Assembly (NCBI GenBank): GCA_038380795.1
Contig: CM076264.1
Location: 2,358,001-2,422,000, forward strand
DNA from: Pyrocephalus nanus
Taxonomy: Eukaryota > Chordata > Aves > Passeriformes > Tyrannidae
Direction of reading: 5' to 3'
Length of the DNA stretch: 64,000 bases
Shown here: piece by piece, positions 52,995 to 64,000 of the stretch
Numbering within the stretch: the stretch's first letter is position 1
Layout: every line of letters begins with the position of its first letter
Made by a program: the position numbers and the translations under genes
Notes under the pieces: generated by a model
Told to the model about the DNA's origin: nothing
Seen by the model: the letters and a program-made list of their open reading frames with translations, nothing else
Database searches by the model: none

Positions 52995-55900
52995 CTCAAT
53001 AACGACTTCAATTTACAGAAATGGTCAGGTCTACGACAGAGAACTGGACTGTTTCCAGAGCCTTAATGCTTCCTCAGAGCGAGCTTAGAGAATGCATTTG
53101 GTGCAGTTAGATTGTGTACAAACCACATTCCTGGACTTAAAGCAAGTCTCTGTTGCAGCACTGTTCCTATACACAGCATACCCTTGGACCACAAATATTT
53201 ACATTCCACGAGACCCAGGATACTTCAGTGTGCTCTGTGCAGTTGTCAGCAAAGTTGACAAAATCAGGGTGGCGATGGGGGAGGCTTTTTGCTCTGTTAA
53301 CCTGTGTGTCTCCTTCTCTGAGCTACAAAGGTTGGTTTGCATAACTGCCAGGGTTATATATATATATAAAGATATACAGAAAGAACGTGGCTGCAGTTTC
53401 AGTCACCCAGGCTTCACATCTGACATTTTGATGCTACTGAAATTTAAACTTTCTTTGATGCCTTTTTTTTCCCCACCCCACAGCAAATTTTGCAGCTCTG
53501 TGGTTTTTTTGGCCTAGAATCTGCACCCACGGAAGGGTTTATCTTAGTCTTAACATTTCAGTTTTACATATTTTTACTACAAGCAACACATTTACTTCTC
53601 AAGGGAGAGTTCCATTAACTTTGTCAGTGCCACTGCATTGTAGCAACATCATCCATAGATGGGTTCCAGCAGGTCCTTTTTATCCCTTAGAAGTGAGAGG
53701 GCAAAGTTGTTTTGGACAACCTATATTTCCTGTCAGGAAGCATCTCTGCCTACTGTTCCATGCACAGACAGTGCATGGAAATGGTGCCTTTGTTTGGGCA
53801 CATGCATTGCTTTAACGATGTCAGTGCAGCCTGGGGACTGGCCCCAGAACTTCTGCTTCGGGCAGATACGTTCTTTTGGATGATTTAATAAAAAAATAAG
53901 AATTCAGGGAACCAGTGCGGAGCTGGAGGGGTCCTATCCTGCTGGTCTGCAGCTCTAGGTGTGGTTGTGGTCTGGGGTGGGAGACCTCCAGAGCTGTGTC
54001 CTTGTGTGGTGTGGAACAAGTGCGAACAGCGATGCTCTGCCTAAGTCAGCAGGGAGGTGTCAGCCCATTTGTGTGCAAACCCTCCTCACATCAGTTAAAA
54101 AATCCTGGCACTCCTGTGATAAAGGAGCACAAAGAAAAGGTTTTGTTCCTCAGTGGAACACGCACAGACCTGCCAAACTGTTCTCAGTTCTAAACCCTTA
54201 ATTTTACAAGTGTCCCGGGTGCAGGGAAGAAGGGTCTGATCTGACACGAGCTGTTAGTTGTTAGTTCATGGGCTCAGGTTGTGCCCACGAAAAAATCCTC
54301 ATTCAGCAGCTCCCTGCCTTAATATTACCAGATGTTCCTTGCACGCCCCAGAAACTCCTCCAAGGTTGTGTGGTTAGGTGGTTCTCCCTGGCCCCTGAGC
54401 TGCCTAGAAATTATGTGGAACAGGGCTTAAGTTTTTAGGGAAGGCCTTCATCTCCTTAGCAGGCTCAAAGCTCTCTGACGCTTAGTTCAAAGACCTTAAA
54501 CACCTCTTGTCTCAGGGAACAGTCTCTTGATCTCTCTTGTTAAGATAGAAGAGCTTATTCTGGTAAGGGTTTAGGTGCCCAGAGGTTACACTCTGCAAGA
54601 AGAGTTTTAAATTCTAATAGAAACCAAAAATCATGAAGGGAAGAGAGATTTTAATGCTCCACGGGGTTTCTTTTTAAAGGAAGCGTTCTCTTTTTTTTTT
54701 TTTTTTCCTTTTTTTTATGAAGAGTGAGCAAAAGAAAATCTTTTTGGTCAGTTTGATATAAGAAAAAAGGTGCAGCTGTGTCCTAGTACATCCTGTTGTC
54801 AGAATTTCTACACTTTGAGTAACTGTGTTGATAAGCAGTGAGCAGTAGGCATTTCTGCTGTGGGGATAAGCTCAGTTTAAGTGGTCACGCAGGATCAGCA
54901 CTTTGGGTTAAGAATCATGGCATCTTGATGGAAGAGATTTTTGCTGAAGACATTAATTATACACTAATTATAAGATATATTATGAGGTAATCCAAGAAAT
55001 GAGTATAGTCTACGTGTGTAAGTTTTTGTAAGAAAGTAAATACTGATACCACTGAAAACAACTTGTTACTTGCTTTGCCTGATTGAAACTCTATGCAGAC
55101 AGTCTAATTTTCTGATGCTGATGTCATAAATTGTAATATTAGATTATTAGAATATTGTCATAGGAATGAGGATTAGTAACAGTTTTTATATTCATAAAGT
55201 CAGTCAGTACCCCAAATTTTACACATCTGTATTCTGTATCAGGTTTCACAGAATGGCATTAGTTACTGTAAAGGCTGAGTTTTTCCTGGGTCAGTGCATT
55301 AAATCTTTTTTTTTTCCCCTTTTTCTTGGCTCCATATCAGATCAAAGTTATTTGTAGGTGGCTGCAAGGATTTTTGGATTAATATACCCATATTATTCTC
55401 ATTGCTGCCTGCTTTCTGATTGTATCAGTGGTTCACAGGCAGTGATCTTTTTCCAGTCTTGATAACTGATAGTCAGGTTCATCCCTGCCACCACTCAGAG
55501 AGGTAAAGATATGATCAATCTTTTAAAACCACACACTCTCAGGGACATAACAAACCCAGTCAATAGCCCATCTAGATAATGAATGTTTATCCCCTGTTTC
55601 TGTAAATAAAAACCCAGGGAAGATATTCTAATATTCCAGAGACTCCAAACTGTGGCATCGTGGTTAACGTGAGCTATCTAAAAGGGGAAAACTGGAGTAT
55701 CATTGATATTAGCTGTCTTAAAGAGTAATATTGGAACATTTTCAAAGGCAATCACTGCACAGCATCCTACTGATGTTACAAAAGAAAGCAAGTAAGTAAT
55801 CAATATTAATTGGGAAATGATTGAATTTGATTAGCCTGATGATTTAGAGAAAATAAATGTATAAGAATATATTTACAACAACATAATTTGTTCTAAATAT

Positions 55901-56782
55901 CCATGTAGTCACTTAAGTCAGGAATTTTATTACTCAATTAGAGAGGGTATGTTAGAGGTGTTATACTGCCAAATCCCAATTCCTGATGCAAATATGGCTT
56001 TGAAAAATCACAGCACAGGGCACTGGCAAAAACCAGCAAACACTTGACACAACCCTTCCCCCCAAAAAGCAGCCCAAACCACAACTAAACCACAAGAATT
56101 AAATGTAATTCAGAGTCAATGGGCAGAATTTTGATTTACTCAACAGAAAACCTGTCAATTAAAGAGAAGTTATTTCCAACAACAACAACAAAGTGTTTTG
56201 TTCAATTCCTCTAAGTTTCAGCCTCTGGTATTGTCATTGCTTTTCTAGAATCTGCTGGATAACTGAAAAACTTATTTAGTGGAAATAGTTTAAATTATGA
56301 ATGTTATGCACCACTATTATTAAATAGCCACTTTTCATGTGGTTTCCATGGCACAGCTGAATATTCTACTTACAATGTACACTGCAGAAAAAACACCTCT
56401 CTGCTGAAACTGAGAAGGAACCAGAGGAGAGAAATAACCCAGCCTCCAGTTGTGTTATTTAATTAAAACTGCCACTTCTAATTAAATCTCTGGCAAAGCA
56501 CTGGGGAAATAGTACCACTGTTATAGCAAGTTTCTAAAACAGAAACTCATTACTCATATACTGCATTTGCCCACAGTCCTTTCAGCTAATTCCAAGAGCT
56601 CACAGCCAGTATGTGTATTGGAAAGCCTGGGAGATGAAAGGACTTCTTAGTTCAGTTCACAAAAGGACCACAGAACTTTCTCCTAAAACATCCAGAACTG
56701 GCACAGAAAGGACTGATAACACACAAAGCAAAGCTCAGCTTCTTCCCAGTGCAGCTCATCAGTTTAGGGTGAGGGTGACAGA

Positions 56783-56940
56783 CTGGCAAGGGTTTCCCAG
56801 GGAGGGAAGTTATGAAGTCTCCGTCTGTGGAGCTGTTCAAAAGCCAGCTGGACACGGCCCTGGGCAGCCTGCTGTGGGTGACCCTGCTTGAGCAACCTCC
56901 AGAGGTACCTTCCAACCTCAGCCATTCAACAATTCTGTGA
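56783..56940 (+). mobile_element. CR1 LINE 3'-end fragment
   Basis: TGAAGTCTCCGTCTGTGGAG, CAGCTGGACACGGCCCTGGG, GACCCTGCTTGAGCAACCTC and ACCTTCCAACCTCAGCCATT form a continuous forward CR1 3' end, finishing with AATTCTGTGA. Confidence 0.9.
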
Positions 56941-58558
56941 GCCTTGGGGTGAAGGAATCCCCCAGGGATATCCCACAGCAGCTCCCTGTCATGGACACGT
57001 GGCTTCGGTGTTTTCACACACAAGTGCTCCATGTAAAGATGCCAATCCTCAGTCCTTGAGAGAACAGTTGTAGGCATTCTCCAGAGAGGGCTCCCAAGTC
57101 TGGACTGATGTTAAACCAAGCTCTGCAATACCCATCTCAAAAGAGAATTACCTGTTTCATGCCTCCACAGGAACTAGTAAGAGCACACACACGTTCCTGG
57201 TACATCAACATTCCACTTGTGCAACTGAGTAGACATTTCCCACGTTAAGAATGCAAAGAAGTTTGCTGCTTAGGTAATTGTTATTTTATTAGCAACACCC
57301 TGACTAATCTGCCATGAACTTCCTGCTCTGAGGTACCCAAAATAACTGTAGCCACTCCACACCTTTGCACATGGTACCATTTAGTGACTGCTCAGGTAAG
57401 CACACATGAAGGAAATGTCCATCAGGACAGATCCTGGACAGCAAGACAACCAGGATGAGGCTGCTGCCAGCACAAATACCTTTAATTCCCCAGAGCAGGG
57501 GTGGATAGAGGTTGGTTTCTGGCACTTACTGTTGCACCTAGTGAACAGAACATGCACTAGTATCACAAATCCAGCTGATCAGATTTGCCTCTGGAACGTG
57601 CCCCCTTTTTGCTCCTCAGGCAACTTCAACTTGTGCATGAGGAGTGTGACAAACTCCCTTATGCTGCGCAGCAGAACCCGGTGCCGGTGCCATGGAAAAC
57701 ATGACTCGGAATTGCCTCACTTTCGCATTCTTCCAGCCTGAATCATAACCTGTGTTCCTGCTCAACTGTGGGCAAGGTTATTATGCATCGTGTATGGATA
57801 CAGTCGCCTCCAGCCCTCGCCCACCCAGCTCCCACACCTCTACACTGCAAACAAAACCTCCGTTGTGCGGGGCGAGCACATCCTTGCATAGCATTGACCG
57901 TGGTCTGGAGAGACAACACAGCCCCAAAATCTTCATTACCACTGCAGATATCACTGGCACCGTTACCTCTGCACGTTCCTGAACTTAACACTTTTCAAAA
58001 GATAGACTGTGTTTTCAATTAAGAGTTTAGAGGAGCTCTTAGTCAGAAAAGAGCTAACAAGCACCTCAGTAGGCAGAGCCAGAAACTCGCACCCTTCCCT
58101 GGCACGGGGCCAACACTGTAGTCATTACTCTGGGAGAACTCTCACTGATGGAGCTGCTCCACAGCATGCAAATCATGACTCATGCTACAAAAACTTGGCT
58201 CCTAGAGCTGCTTCCCATCTAATTAAAATTCACTCAAACATCCTACAATCCAGCTTTTACCATAACAATATCAGTATCTGTGTCTGCAGCCAAAAGACTG
58301 TTCAGCACCACAAACTGGCTCCAGAGGTAGCACAGACACCTAATACTGAGAGACACTGAAAATGATCTATTTTGTTGCCTCTCTCCTCAAGGGCCAAATT
58401 ACAAGCAGTCACAAATTAAGCTGCTGCCTGGTTGTTGTTTTTTTTTAAGAATCCATTGAAGCAGCAGTGGTACAGTGTAAAAGAAACCCATATGCACAAA
58501 GTAAACTGTTTCCATATATTTTAGCCTAGCCCAAAAGATTTATTGAACATGTCTTGCT

Positions 58559-58876
58559 TCACTTTTTCCTCCCACGGGGTTTGTACAAACCCTTCTGTTG
58601 CCTTTTATTTTTAATTGGATGTTTTGAAGCAATGTTTAGCTCATTTATCTTTATTGGTTTTATTTCTGCTGTAACTCTCCTGAGAATTTCTTCAATTGCT
58701 ACTTCTCTTTTTAAAACATAGTCCAAAGATACCAGGCAAGATTTGGTGACCTCTGCAACTATCAGGCATAGAGGAATAAGACAAAATATTACATTAAGAA
58801 TTTTCTCTTCTAAAAAAGATCTCAAGGGTTTGTCTCTTGTGCATTGAGCTACAACCAGAGCCTGTGTCAATGTCAT
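58559..58876 (-). other. Unassigned 105-codon open frame with nearby AATAAA, possible retrocopy
   Basis: This minus-strand frame starts MTLTQALVVAQ and ends in the very basic KNKRQQKGLYKPRGRKK before a stop. It is A-rich on its own strand, in contrast with the surrounding intron. An AATAAA lies 15 bases past the stop (58539-58544), and an A10 run occurs further on at about 58440. I do not recognise the protein. It could be a decayed processed copy of a gene or a chance frame; no splice context ties it to CAMK2D. Confidence 0.25.
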
Positions 58877-61800
58877 GGAACATTCTTAGGTGGCTGCTAA
58901 AAGGAACTTGCACTTAAAAGTTTCTTAAGCATCCAGTAACCGCTGAAAAATGAGATAAGAATATTTACTATTACTGTTCTGGCCTTTGAAGAAAAAAGAA
59001 TCCAGTGATCATCAGAAATACACAGAAAGTAAACACAACATTCCTATTAAGAATTAAAAAAAACTAACCCAATCCTTTTACCTGTATTATAGTTAAAGTA
59101 TTAAAGACTTAAAAGAAGGAAAATTCTTGAGACTTTTTAAAACCCGGAGGCAGGAAACTGACCCTTCTATTACTGGCAAGGATCTCATTCTGGAACACAC
59201 ACATTTCTCATCCTTCGTGATGCCCAAATTAGGCTACTAATTGAATTGTACATTATTAGCCCTGGCTGTATTTCCTTCGAGCTTCTGGGCACAGGTGCCC
59301 TCACTCCTGACCCCTGGCTGTTGCCAGCCAAGCTGGCCTTGACATGGTCACAGTGTGAGCTGTAAGAGAAACTGGGTCAGCATGCAAAAATATTGAGGTA
59401 TTGACACTGCCAGCAAAAACATTCAGCCTTCACCTTTGCAAGGGCCGTGTAACAACAGCAGAAAGACTTTTGCCAGGCTTTCAGAGGTACTGTTTCATTT
59501 TCTATCAATCACTGCTCATTAATCATAACAGGCCAAGAAAAACAGTCCATACAGAATTAGAGCACAAAGCCTATGAAAGGATCACCAGAAGTTGCTGTGC
59601 AGCTTCACAGCAAATGAGGTTTAAGCACACAGAAGTTAAGCTTCAATCAGGTGGGTTTCAGTGTGAAATCAGTAAGGTACCCTGTAGACCTACCACAAAA
59701 CACTTGGCTGTGCAAGATATTTGCATCCAACTGCCTTCCCTTCTCTGCCTGTGGGAACAGCCTGTTGTCCTCTACCAGGAATGAGTCACAATCAACTGAA
59801 TTTACAACTTCTCTACAAAATAAAGTTCAGGAAAACATCCCTCTCAAAAGGTATTTCTTATGGGGATCCCAGTTGCTCAAAATGAAATGTGAAAATATTT
59901 TATTATCAGCAGTCAATGAGCTGGAGAGCAAAAACGAGAGCTAGACAGACTTCAGATGCAAGATTTGCACTTTCCTCTTACTTCTCAGGCTGAAACAGAT
60001 CTACAAAAAGCAAAGCACAATTATATATCTGATTCCCAGGACTTCCCCTTCCCACCTACAGGCTTTGGGCCTCTGCATTCCCTTTTGTGTATTTAGAAAT
60101 CCCTGTTCCACATTCATAAACAATCCTGCATACAAATTTAAATAAATAAATAAATGAAAGTCAACCTTGAAAGTACTCTCCTGTTCAAGTGTGCTTTAGC
60201 ACATCCCTTTGATCCAGGTACAAAGCAGCTGGAGATGTGGAATTTGCAAATCTGCGATGACTGAGCAGGGCTGAAGTGCCAACTTCAGAGTGTCAGAAGC
60301 CAAGAAGGTAAAAGCAAACCCCAGAGGTGTTAAGAGCATGGGCAATATGAACAAATGGAAAAAGTCCTTGACTGCAGTGCTTCCTCTTCACCTGGGCACC
60401 TCAGCCTACAGCTGCAGCAGCCCCAAAGAGCGAGGATTTGCAGACATTGCGGATTGCCTTGTGCCTGTGTGAGCTGAAACACCCCCAGTGCCTGCAGGGA
60501 AAGAGCCTCTCCAGCCACCCAGCACCACTCTGACAACCTGCTGCTAAAGCCATGGCACAACTCACGAGCTCACTGAGAGCAAATTCAATAAATCCACTAA
60601 AGAACAACCTAAGTCTGTCATGACCATCTGGTCCAGCAAGTTTTCCAGTTTAGTAAAATGGGGTTTCCTGTTGTCCCGGCCAATAGTGCTGAACAGCCCT
60701 TTGGAGTCAGCCTTCAGTGCTAACAGGATATACGTGTGTACAACCAGGGAATGAGTCTCCTCCCCAGACACTGCAGAGATTTCACCAGAATTAATTATTG
60801 ATAATAAAATCCAGACTATTTCTTTAAACTTTAAAATGGCTTTAGACAGGCAGCTTTTGAGAAGCATTAGAAAAGGAGCTGCAGGAAGCTACAAATACAG
60901 GCAATTACCACTCTCCTTAGAGGCACATTATACAACAAATGTAAAAAGAATATCTAGATCACAAAAAATTTGGGGTTACATAGGTATATAAAAAACAAAA
61001 AGGAGGCACACACAGACTAACACACAAACATTCTCCCCACCCTCACACCAGTGTTTTCATATAACACACAATGCTACATGAAAAAAGGCCTGGCCACCAG
61101 GGATTTAAACAAGCAAGACTTGTCTCTTAGGGAAACTAATCCACAAAAACTCAAGCAAAAATTAAAGCAGAAAGAACAATTCTGAAGTAAATTATTTCAG
61201 TGGCTGAAACCACTAAGACTGCACTAAGTGGTCCTCTCAAAATACACGAATTCACGGGCATTTTCAGCAACTCTGGCATAAACATGATTTTGGTGTCATT
61301 TCTTTCCTACTGTTTCCATTGTTTCACAATAAAATCAATGCCTTTGCTTAAGCAGTAACTTGGCATATATTTTAAATAGGGCTGCACCATTCAGAGCTGG
61401 AGTTTCTGTACTTCAAGCATCTGATTGCAGTACTCAGGAATGTGTCAGTTCTGCAACAGAACACAACATTTCCCAACTCCAGTGGCTTATAAACCTGAAT
61501 TCAGAAACAGTGCTCCTGAAAAGACCTATTTTACAGCTTCAGGTGTAAGCAAAAAGTGTTTTAAGGAGCTGCCACCCACCACGTGCAATTTTGGCAACCC
61601 ATCTTTTAGGGCTAAAGATATGTTTATTTTTATCAACTTGGTATTTTGGATAGATTATGAAAATTAGCAGCTTGGTGTGAGTAGCAAATTCCTTCAACGT
61701 GCAATCGCTTTGTCAAAAAGCAAAACAAAAACGTGCTAATGAGGTTGTGTTTTCAATAGGGGCCCAGAGGGGCATTTTAATACATTAAAAGCCTAAAACA

Positions 61801-62739
61801 GAAGCAGTGAAATGTTTCAGTAGGACTTGAAAGGACTCGCAGCTTGAAGTGTCAAGCAAATAAAAGGAAAAGAGGACCCAGGGAGCCCCTTGCTGAGCCA
61901 CGAACACGCCTGCTTTGGAGGGGCCAGCACAGTGTCACTGATGGCAAGGCAGGCAAAGCCTCCATGGCACTGGAATCTCCTTCCAAAAACAACTCAACCT
62001 TCACACGTTCCTGGGCTGATCATTTTTCTCTAGGATGCTGTTATTTAGGCTATTTGGGTATTCTGCAAGTGATCCTTCAAACACAGCACCCACTACTTTT
62101 GAAAGAAATTCAAGATTTAATGCCAGAAATAAGGCATTTAAACCACTAATTATCTGTGTTGAGTACAACCAGCACAGCAGTTCACTTGGTAGCAAAACAA
62201 CACGGGTATTATGGCACATTTCATTTTGTTGTTTTGATCCTACTTCTAGAAGAGCTTTATAAAAATAATGGAACAAAATAACTTGCATTCCCGTGGTTCT
62301 TACATCCACACAGACTCTGCAACAGAATTAACATTTTTCTGAAAAGCCATCTCATCCTAGGACTCAAAAATCAAGTTGTATTATTACCAACAAACTTCAG
62401 CAAGCAAAAATGGGTCTTCATTTATATTTCTGTCTGCAAAGAACATTCTTTGTGCAACTGCCTCCTTACAGTGCAAAGAATCAGGCCAGTGCTGATGCAC
62501 ATAAGAAATCAGAGAGAAGAAATTTCAGATGTAATTCCCTGCAGTAAAAGCAGGAGCAGAAAGCAGCAGAGAGGCATTACTGCCCCTTGAAATAGCATTC
62601 TTGATTAACATGCCACATTCCAATCTGACTAATATTAATCAAATTACCCTCCACTTCCAACGTGCTCAGAGTGAGTTATGAACCCCAAACTTGCCTTGGA
62701 GCAGTCTAACTGGTGAACCACTACCTACAGTTATTCTCC

Positions 62740-62760
62740 TTTTTTTTTTTTTTTTTTTTT
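62740..62760. repeat. T21 homopolymer
   Basis: This is a run of 21 T on the plus strand inside intron 2, with nothing recognisable as a retrocopy beside it. Confidence 0.9.
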
Positions 62761-64000
62761 AAATATTGAAAGTTGAGATCAGCTCCACAAGGATGTCATT
62801 TTAAATGCAACCTCCTTCAAACCCCCACTCAGAGTGCTGCAACTGGTAAAGAACCACTCGGAGCTGCCTACGGTTACAAACTAACACTTCTCACCCAGCT
62901 GACCACGTTGAGTGACCCGAGTGTGACCTGCAGCACTTCCCAGACACAGCTGGTTGACTCATTGTACCAGCTTGCTCACGAGTGCTGATCAAATATTACC
63001 AGGAAACCAACCGCACCACGTGGCTCTGCCTCATTCCACTTGTGCACCTCGCAGCTGCTCTTCCCTTCCCGAGAATTCCCACTCCCCACATGTGCAGGGT
63101 AAACTTCCTGCACTGCACCAGGACCAACAACACCAGGTCACACCCAGCCCCAGTGACACAGATAAAGAGGAGGATACGAGGTCCTTCTCCTGAAGGTCAT
63201 TTACTCCACAAACACGGCTGTGCAACCAGACATGTTTTAGGAATTTCTGAAGCCAAACATTTTTTCTAATAAAACAAAAGCTAATGACTAACTACTAAGT
63301 TTGGTATGATTGGTGAGCTCAGAAAATAGTTGGCAAAAAAAAAAAATTCAGTGTTCCTAGGAGATTAATGATCAGCTCTAAGCAATCAAATCCAACAATT
63401 ATTTATAGACTAATCCAAATGCCCGACAGCATTCCTCCACCAGGATGTTGAATTACTTCAGTATCATGTGTCTGATTCCTTTCAGTAAATGCACAAGAAA
63501 GAAAGTTTGTAATGCTGTGCTATCAGAACCATTTACATTCTCAAGTACATTCATTCCTCAAACATCACCCTCTCCAAGGGTGCTGTCACACCTCTGAGTT
63601 ATCACAGCGTGTAAAACGGGGTTTCTCAAGGATTTTTATTCCTATTAAAAGCTTCTAGACATCAGTGCCTTTGTACAGCTCCTCTTCTTCTCTTTCCATC
63701 CCTGTTGCCATTTCTCATCTTAAGGAAGAGAAGGCAGTTTGCAGCACTGACAACTGCTTTGTTTCCCAACCAAGAGGAACGCGGCTCTTTGCTCATAGGG
63801 AAGAGACAGGGATTCCCTCTCCTTCAAATCCAACCTTCAAACCCCATGGCTGCCCCTGACATCACCACCCCCGGTGTCAGAGCCCTGAACCTGACAGAGA
63901 CCACTGTCAGCAACGTGACGTCTCCGAGATGCACTGAACACCTCAGCTGACAGCTGCCTTGTAAAGGAAAACACTCTCACAAACCAGAAACTTCCTGTGG

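Noticed and set aside
53092..53517. 141-codon plus-strand open frame
   Set aside because: There is no recognisable family, no splice or promoter context and low-complexity T-rich composition; it is consistent with chance.
56177..56191. CAA triplet run as a possible repeat-expansion locus
   Set aside because: There are only about five units, similar to a short run near 37551; too short to be notable.

Overview
This window is part of a bird genome. It carries the kinase-domain half of one large gene, CAMK2D (calcium/calmodulin-dependent protein kinase II delta), on the minus strand. Twelve standard CAMK2D exons are visible, numbered 3 to 14 as in mammals, together with an extra alternative copy of exon 6. 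All have AG/GT boundaries, and the reading phase is continuous from residue 54 to residue 339 (human delta numbering). The delta paralogue is identified by residues that separate it from alpha, beta and gamma, such as [26 protein letters not shown] and the SVNHCHLNG form of exon 6. Avian origin is inferred from CR1 LINE 3' ends and from an ERVL-type LTR of the sort common in songbird genomes.

Layout, high to low coordinates (gene 5' to 3'): 44477-64000 is the 3' part of intron 2. It holds a solo LTR split by a CR1, other CR1 fragments, and a block (about 48.2-55.4 kb) whose base skew is opposite to the rest of the intron. Exon 3 is at 44417-44476, followed by an 18.3-kb intron 3. Exon 4 is at 26075-26129 and exon 5 at 20423-20488. 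Two different 73-bp versions of exon 6 follow (17766-17838 and 16779-16851). Exons 7 to 12 lie between 12.3 and 6.0 kb, exon 13 at 2253-2290, and the small alternative exon 14, which carries the KKRK nuclear-localisation signal, at 692-724. Exons 1-2, exons 15 onward and the hub domain lie outside the window. No other protein-coding gene, tRNA or rRNA was recognised.

The most interesting feature is the exon-6 pair. The upstream copy (6A) encodes the delta-type [17 protein letters not shown]. The downstream copy (6B), in a GC-rich island, encodes [17 protein letters not shown], the alpha/beta-type sequence. Both are 73 bp, in the same phase, with intact splice sites. Including both, or skipping both, brings a stop codon into frame inside exon 7, so the layout suits mutually exclusive splicing. 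A UGCAUG (RBFOX-type) motif lies directly at the 6B acceptor. The gene could therefore make delta kinases whose segment before the catalytic HRD loop is either gamma/delta-like or alpha/beta-like.
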